A stretch of DNA of 64,000 nucleotides, taken from positions 5,639,001 through 5,703,000 of the forward strand of contig JAWUZG010000084.1 in the NCBI GenBank assembly GCA_036785705.1, written 5' to 3'. Source of the DNA: Acanthornis magna (Eukaryota > Chordata > Aves > Passeriformes > Acanthizidae). Below are positions 58,366 through 64,000 of this stretch, piece by piece (the stretch's first letter is position 1; every line of letters starts with the position of its first letter). Both the position numbers and the translations under genes were made by a program. Under the pieces are notes generated by a model. The model worked only from the letters and a program-made list of their open reading frames with translations, ran no database searches and had not been told where the DNA came from.

Positions 58366-61300
58366 CTGGCCTTTGTTTAGGCTCACCACAGTGAATTAAT
58401 TATGTGTTGCCTGATGATGAGTGAAGGTGCATGCATAGACCTCGGTCATTGCCATATCATAATGCCAAAACCCGATTAATTCAGAGCGTGAGGGAAAGAT
58501 GAGGGAGCAGCCTGTGGTGATTTTCCGTTTGTCAGCTATGGCTGTCTTGCAGAGTTCTACTTGCCTGAAACCTTCTTTGTGAAGCAATAGCACAACACGA
58601 CAGAGATGGTTCTTGTGGATGGAAGCCTTTGGTAAAGCAGGGCGTGTCCTGTCTCTTGCCTTTCTAAAGACTGGTGTGGTGACATCCTCTCTATGACAAA
58701 AAGCAGGTATAGACACTGCTCTGGACTCTGAATGGGGTTTTTTCCATTTTATTTCAGAGGATAAATTCCAAATATTTTCTGTAGGTTAGGTTTTAGTTGC
58801 TAGTTTATGGTATGAAAACCAAGTCTTGATGGCTAGGATCAGATCCCCTTAGACACATAAACACAAAATCACATTCTAGAGGGCAGGGAAGTCATACTAT
58901 TCTATCCCATTATTTTGTGCAAGGAAGGTGTTTCAAAGACTTCTATCAACATTTACAGAAGAGAAGTAAATTTTTTTTCTAAAATCTTAATAAGATGACA
59001 ACACTAACCAATCAAATCCTGAAATCATTTTAATGAGACTGTGGACAAATGTTCCACGTGGTGATCAGTGTATTTACAAATCACTCACGAAGAATAGTAG
59101 AGTGCAAGTCACAGCAGCCTGTGCTGAAACACAAATGTTAACTGAAGCCACCGAAGTGCTCCTCTGAACAACGGGAAATTTTCTCTTAGGGAAAAATCCC
59201 TTTGCAACTTTTGCTTGTGTTACAGGTCATCTCCATATCACAGTGACTTCACACTATGGAAAAAAACAGTCTTCTTTTTGTTTTGTCCTGTGAACCTGAC
59301 ATTCTTAACAGTCTTGTTTTGCCTATGATGCCTGTCAAAAACAAACCGTAGAGGGGAGGGAGGTGTCTTAAAATCAGTATTGAGAGAAATCTCACTTGAG
59401 TGAAATCTGAGTGATATGGTCATCTTACTATTTCTTTTAAGTAAGAAGGGTAAAGATTCTCTTGCAAGTGAATAATACTAAGTTAAGCTATGCTGCTTTG
59501 TCAGCCAGGGTCAGTCCTTACTGTGTGCATGAAACTAGTTCAGGGAATGAAGAGCTGGATATTCTCTATCCTTTGGGCTTGTTCTGCAGTGTGGGTGCTC
59601 AAAACACAAGTATTCTCTGTGGCAGACAAAAGAAAAAATAACTGCATTGTTGCCTGAACGTGTAGAACACCAAATACAATAAAAGGTAGGAGAAGCTCCT
59701 TTTTATTTTGTAACTTAAATGTTAAACTTCTAAAATTCTGTAAGTTCTCATTTGTTCACTTAGGGGCAGTAATAGCCATGGAAGGTGTACATTCATGTCA
59801 CAAGAAAAAGATTGAAATCGTGACTCTCTTACCTTTTTATGTACTGTCTATGACGTTAAAGGCTTGATCTGAAAGGGCACTTCACTAAAATAGGTCCTTG
59901 GTGTTTCTGAGCAGCCTCAGGTTTAACAATGTTGCAGTTCTCTAACTATCAGACAATCCTATTAGTCTGAAATAAGCCAACTTTCTACTTCCAGCTGTAA
60001 CTAGGAGAGAAAAGTAGCAGTGCTTCCAGCCAGTGCATATGGATTTCGTGTTTACATGTGGTTAGTGGAAACTGCCCTCTGGGGAAGATAAGTCTTCACT
60101 TTTTTGCACTATCTCATAACCAGTGGAGGACAGACAATTCTTGAATAGTACTTTTTCAGCTTAGTGATTGCAGACCCCACTTCTTCATACTTGAGCCGTC
60201 AGCTAACTATGTCTGAAATTTTTTTCTTTAACAGATGCAATAAAATTTACTGTCCATTAAGTTTCTTTATGAATGAACTCTGCTTCACTAGAAGAAAAAT
60301 GTGTAAATATACACCCCCTAATTTACAATTTTGCCAAATCTTTCATGTTCCAATGCAGCCAGCTTTGACCAGTTAATGAAATCATTGGTCTCTGAGGCAG
60401 ATTCATTCAAAGCAAGCAGTCTAGTGAAATGCAAAGGCAAAGCCCACCAGCAGTGATGCATGAATTAGTGGTATTAAGCCTCCTTTAGTCTCCATCTGTG
60501 TTCTCTTTCAGCTCTGCTGGATATTTATCTAGCAGGAAGGGGGAAAAAAAGAAATAAAGCAGCTTTTGGCAATGGCATGTAGCAAGATCTCAGTCAGGGT
60601 TCTAGATTTCTCTTGCCAGTGACACAAGTTACAATGCGACATTTGTGGCAAACTCAATGGTTCTACCACCTAAAGAATCAAAAAAGGTAATTGCAGTTGC
60701 AGAGTTTGAGAGGTTTTCCCTGTGGTTTTTTTTTTAATTGTCTTTACTTGGCGTAGTATTTTACTACAGTTTTATCTGATTTAGCTGCCTAACAGACTTC
60801 TTAAAACTTGTAAAACATTGCAGGAATTCTTAATGGTGATGGTGGGGAAAGTGGACAATGGGAATGAGAAAGAGGAGGATTTTAAGGGAAATCATCATCT
60901 TTTTGTAGGGCAACTGGAAACAAACTCTAAACGTGATTTTTTTCTTTTGCCCATTCTAAAAAATCGGTATGATTTTAGGCGTCAGAACTCTCTTTTCTGT
61001 AAAGAATCACATAATATTTAGCAATATTACTGTACCACATATTAATCTGGTTTGGAGTATCGTTCCTATAATAAGTGGATTACAGTCAAAGATTTATTTA
61101 TGTAATAGGGAATAGTGAAATTCATGGTCTCTTATACATACATGGGGCTATAAAGGCTTATATATACATACATGTAAAGGCTCTTATATATACATGACGC
61201 TATGGTAGGTTATAGAAACCTTCACTGTTAACATTAGAACTAAAAAAAGGTATAAAATCTAACACCAGCTCCTCCCCTCCCCACAGTGTTTCTGTGTGAG

Positions 61301-62422
61301 TGGTGGCTACAGCCGGACCATGAGCTGGGGCCACTGATCCCTGTTCTCCATGAGTGCTCTCAGAATATGTCAGAATGCTTGGTGTGTAATTAGTCTGAAT
61401 TAGTCTCTGTGATCTCTGCAATCTGGAGCGTTTCAGCTGGTGTGACCTCCACCCCTCCATGGAAACGCACAGCGGGGGGAACACCTCCGGTGGTTAAAGT
61501 ACAGCCCATTCAGGTTGATATGGCTGTGTCAGCCTTAAGAATTGGTGCTTAAAGAGCCTTACCTTCTCTGTCTATTATTCCACATTTTTTTGAAAACTAT
61601 GTGACTAGTGGCATTGATAGTTTTATGTGTTTTCCCACTGCACCATCAAACTTCAGTGTTCCCTAAATTCTATTTTAAAACCTGGGGAAGCTTTACCTTT
61701 TTTTTTTTTTCTCCAATTTCTTCTTACCTTGTGGAGGAACACCTGCTGTCTCAGGTGACCCCTTTTGAGGATTGGACTGGCTTTGTTGCTATAAGAGAAT
61801 TCATAACTCAACTCCTTGTCCAATAAACAAAGCAAGGGAATACAAGATGTGTTCAACTTTGTAGTGTTCTCCAACAGTGCAAGGACTTTCTATCCGATCC
61901 TACAGGAAAGATTCTCTCTTTTCAGTTCATGAAGATGGATATGGATCATGTGGCATTGTATGCCTTGATTTAGGGTATTTATTAAATCTGGCTCAAAGGC
62001 TGAAAGTAAATGTTTCAGTTATTTTCTACGAGTTTAGGTTTTTAGCTACAGGAAAGAGTGGGGGGTTTTCCCCATTCTGACAGTGTTGCTTAATTTTGTT
62101 TTTAAAATCATGATAGATTTACTACTGTTTCAGAAAGCCTTGTTAATATCCTACAGGGTTGTGAACCTGCTCTTGGATTCATTTTTTTCTAAATTAGTCC
62201 ACAGATTCTTTCTTTTTTACTGCAAGCAAATATGTTTTTGACTGGGTTTTTTTTTTTCACTCTAAGAATGTCAAGAGTTTAGAAGTAATACAATATTAAA
62301 AGTTCCACATCACTGGAAAGAACTGTAAGTTACAATAGTAATCAAATAATATATTGATTTTTTTTCTTTAAATAAAAATGTCTTTTTCCACAAAAAATAG
62401 CATTTCTGCGGAAAAGCTTGCA
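58366..62422. other. Unique non-coding stretch
   Basis: No gene or transposon is recognised. An imperfect triplicated AT-rich unit lies at 61131-61205. A CCACGTGG E-box-type palindrome is at about 59055. Several T-rich tracts occur. Confidence 0.55.
61131..61205. repeat. Imperfect triplicated ~25-bp AT-rich unit
   Basis: Three successive units begin CTTATACATACATG, CTTATATATACATACATG and CTCTTATATATACATG, the first two ending in AAAGG. Read directly from the sequence. Confidence 0.7.
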
Positions 62423-62432
62423 GGGGGGGGGG
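62423..62432. repeat. G10 homopolymer
   Basis: Ten consecutive G in an AT-rich background. Unusual locally but simple. Confidence 0.9.
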
Positions 62433-63062
62433 AACACATCTAGATTTTAGGCAAAGGATTTAAAGTCAGATTTGAGACTAATGCTTTTCATCTTTGTTGA
62501 AAGAGAAGAAATTACTATTTCTCAATGAGTTATTAATTATATCCGTGCTGGCGTTGCCTAAAGGTAATGGTTTTTATGGAAACAATGAAATTATTTTAGT
62601 CATATTTGTGTGTCTACTTTTTTTTTAAAAACCTGCTTTGTATAAATTAGTATCTTCTTTATGGTAGAGATGAACTAGTTTGAAATATTTTCTGCCTCTT
62701 GTTCTACAAATATTCTCCAGCCTTTGACCAACAATTGATGTTTTGTCTCACTGTGACAGTGCTGGAGATAAAATTTGGATCTGTGAACCAATGGAAGCTA
62801 TTTCACTGCACATACCCTCACTGCAGAGAAGAAAGAATCTTTTTTCTTGCTGCTGGATTGATGTGTGTTGCCTCATTTAAACAAAACAAAAATAATGAAG
62901 CAGTGCTGGCATTGTAGAGATATTCCTGGGCTCTTTGACCAGACACAGTGAAGTGGAAAATATGCTTTAATGAAGGAAGCTGGCGGCACTTTGCTTTTGC
63001 TCCTGCTTTTGTGTTTGTCACAGCCATTAAGTTATTTTGTTTTAAGAAAACAAAAACAACAA
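62433..63062. other. Unique non-coding stretch
   Basis: Nothing recognisable apart from chance frames. Confidence 0.5.
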
Positions 63063-63078
63063 CCCCCCCCCCCCCCCC
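63063..63078. repeat. C16 homopolymer
   Basis: Sixteen consecutive C after a CAA-rich stretch. The G-rich complement could form a G-quadruplex, and the length is likely to be polymorphic or to suffer sequencing error. Confidence 0.9.
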
Positions 63079-64000
63079 AAATCAAGCAAAGTTATTTCCC
63101 ATAACTCTCAATAAGAAAAAATTACAAAGAAAAAATTATAAAAGTGAGTCCAGGAGGACTGGCTCACTTAAAAAAACTATTTTCTTAGGGGCTTGGCATT
63201 TATTTCACCCTTGAAGATTTATGGATATTTAACTTCTCTGTTCAGGCCTTGTAAAAAAGGACCTTGAAATTGAACTTTGAAAATGGTACATGATATCAGT
63301 TTGACTTTTCTGAGAAATACAACAAATCTAAGTTGCTAGGACTGTAAAAGAATCATTGCTTCTTTCATGAGTTCTTGTCTTTGCCACAAACTGGCCATAA
63401 AACACGTTCCCAAACAGATGTCCAATTACAAAACATCAAACATACCCTATTGCTGTATACTGAGTGTTTCAAATGCCATTTGATTATCAGTGTGTCAGTG
63501 CACTTACAAGCATGAAAACTTCTGCTGAGAAAATTGGGAAACGATGAGCTTGTGTTTAGAGTTTGTGGAGCAAACAGGAGGTCCTTTTTAATGAAAATCC
63601 CAAAGTTAATAACTCCCAAATTATGCTTACCTGTTTTTCCTATAATCAGAAATGGCAACTAGAATTATTACTGCTCTTAACAGCCAGCAGTGTGTTCTGC
63701 AGGCTGGCATCACTGAGGTCTGCAGATATTTCACAGAAATATTATTTGACTGATGAGTCATCCTCAGAACACAGAATTGTAATGAAATAATGCTTGGCAT
63801 GTGATAGATAAATCTAAGTTAAAACTGGTGGAAATTGTTTGAGCTAGGGGAAGAATTACATTGAAGCATGATTTGGGTTTTGGGTTTGTTTTTTTTTCCC
63901 CCCGGAAGTCTTTTACAGCAAGAAGCAAAATAAATTAATATCACCAGAAAATAAACATCAGATTAGATGCTTCTCTTTAATCCCTCCAGTGGTCCTTCCC
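63079..64000. other. Unique non-coding stretch to window end
   Basis: No gene or transposon is recognised. A T9/C6 run occurs near 63889-63903. Confidence 0.5.

Noticed and set aside
59839..59885. Minus-strand interval with GTAAGA donor and TTTCAG acceptor
   Set aside because: All three frames contain stops, and there is no independent support for a non-coding exon.
1..64000. Endogenous retrovirus or LTR elements
   Set aside because: No protease, integrase or envelope-like coding and no paired terminal repeats were seen. The only reverse transcriptase sequence is CR1.

Overview
This window looks like ordinary non-coding DNA from a bird nuclear genome, either intergenic or intronic. The basis is its repeat content. 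Every interspersed repeat I can recognise is a CR1 (chicken repeat 1) LINE, and several keep the bird-type 3' tail of the form ATTCTATGATTCT. I see no Alu-, B1- or L1-like sequence and no bacterial-style gene packing. The species cannot be named from this sequence. I recognise no known protein-coding gene, tRNA, rRNA, snRNA, CRISPR array or endogenous retrovirus. The longest open frames (129-169 codons) either lie on CR1 copies or look like chance frames in AT-rich DNA.

Layout. 1-18.9 kb is AT-rich unique DNA with a few short ORF or microexon-like signals (2357, 3023, 15697) and a (GTTT)n microsatellite at 12.4 kb. A CR1 3' end (+) lies at 18.9-19.5 kb. 19.5-29.6 kb is unique DNA with a 12-bp inverted repeat, an A24 tract, and two phase-compatible exon-like intervals at 27441 and 28168. 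A CR1 3' end (-) lies at 29.6-30.0 kb. 30-38 kb is unique DNA with exon-like intervals at 34888 and 38158. At 38.8-39.6 kb a longer CR1 (+) keeps part of its reverse transcriptase but has lost the FADD segment. A CR1 (-) lies at 41.8-42.1 kb. A very old, decayed CR1/L3-like ORF2 covers about 42.95-44.19 kb, and a second decayed reverse transcriptase fragment lies at 47.8-48.1 kb. At 50.2-50.7 kb is the only CpG-dense interval of the window, with a GC box and a NotI site. It is the best candidate for a promoter. 52.0-53.8 kb holds an exon-like open interval, a 63-bp repeat pair that is 79% identical, and an exact 81-bp tandem duplication. One more CR1 (+) lies at 55.8-56.2 kb. 56-64 kb is unique DNA with a near-perfect 23-bp hairpin at 58.3 kb and C16/G10 homopolymers near the end.

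The observations most worth checking are the CpG island, the set of exon-like intervals with strong splice signals (possibly an unannotated transcript), the 23-bp hairpin, and the repeat pair next to the 81-bp duplication. None amounts to a demonstrated new system. The exon-like calls rest on splice-site appearance and reading frame only, and with this much sequence some will be chance.
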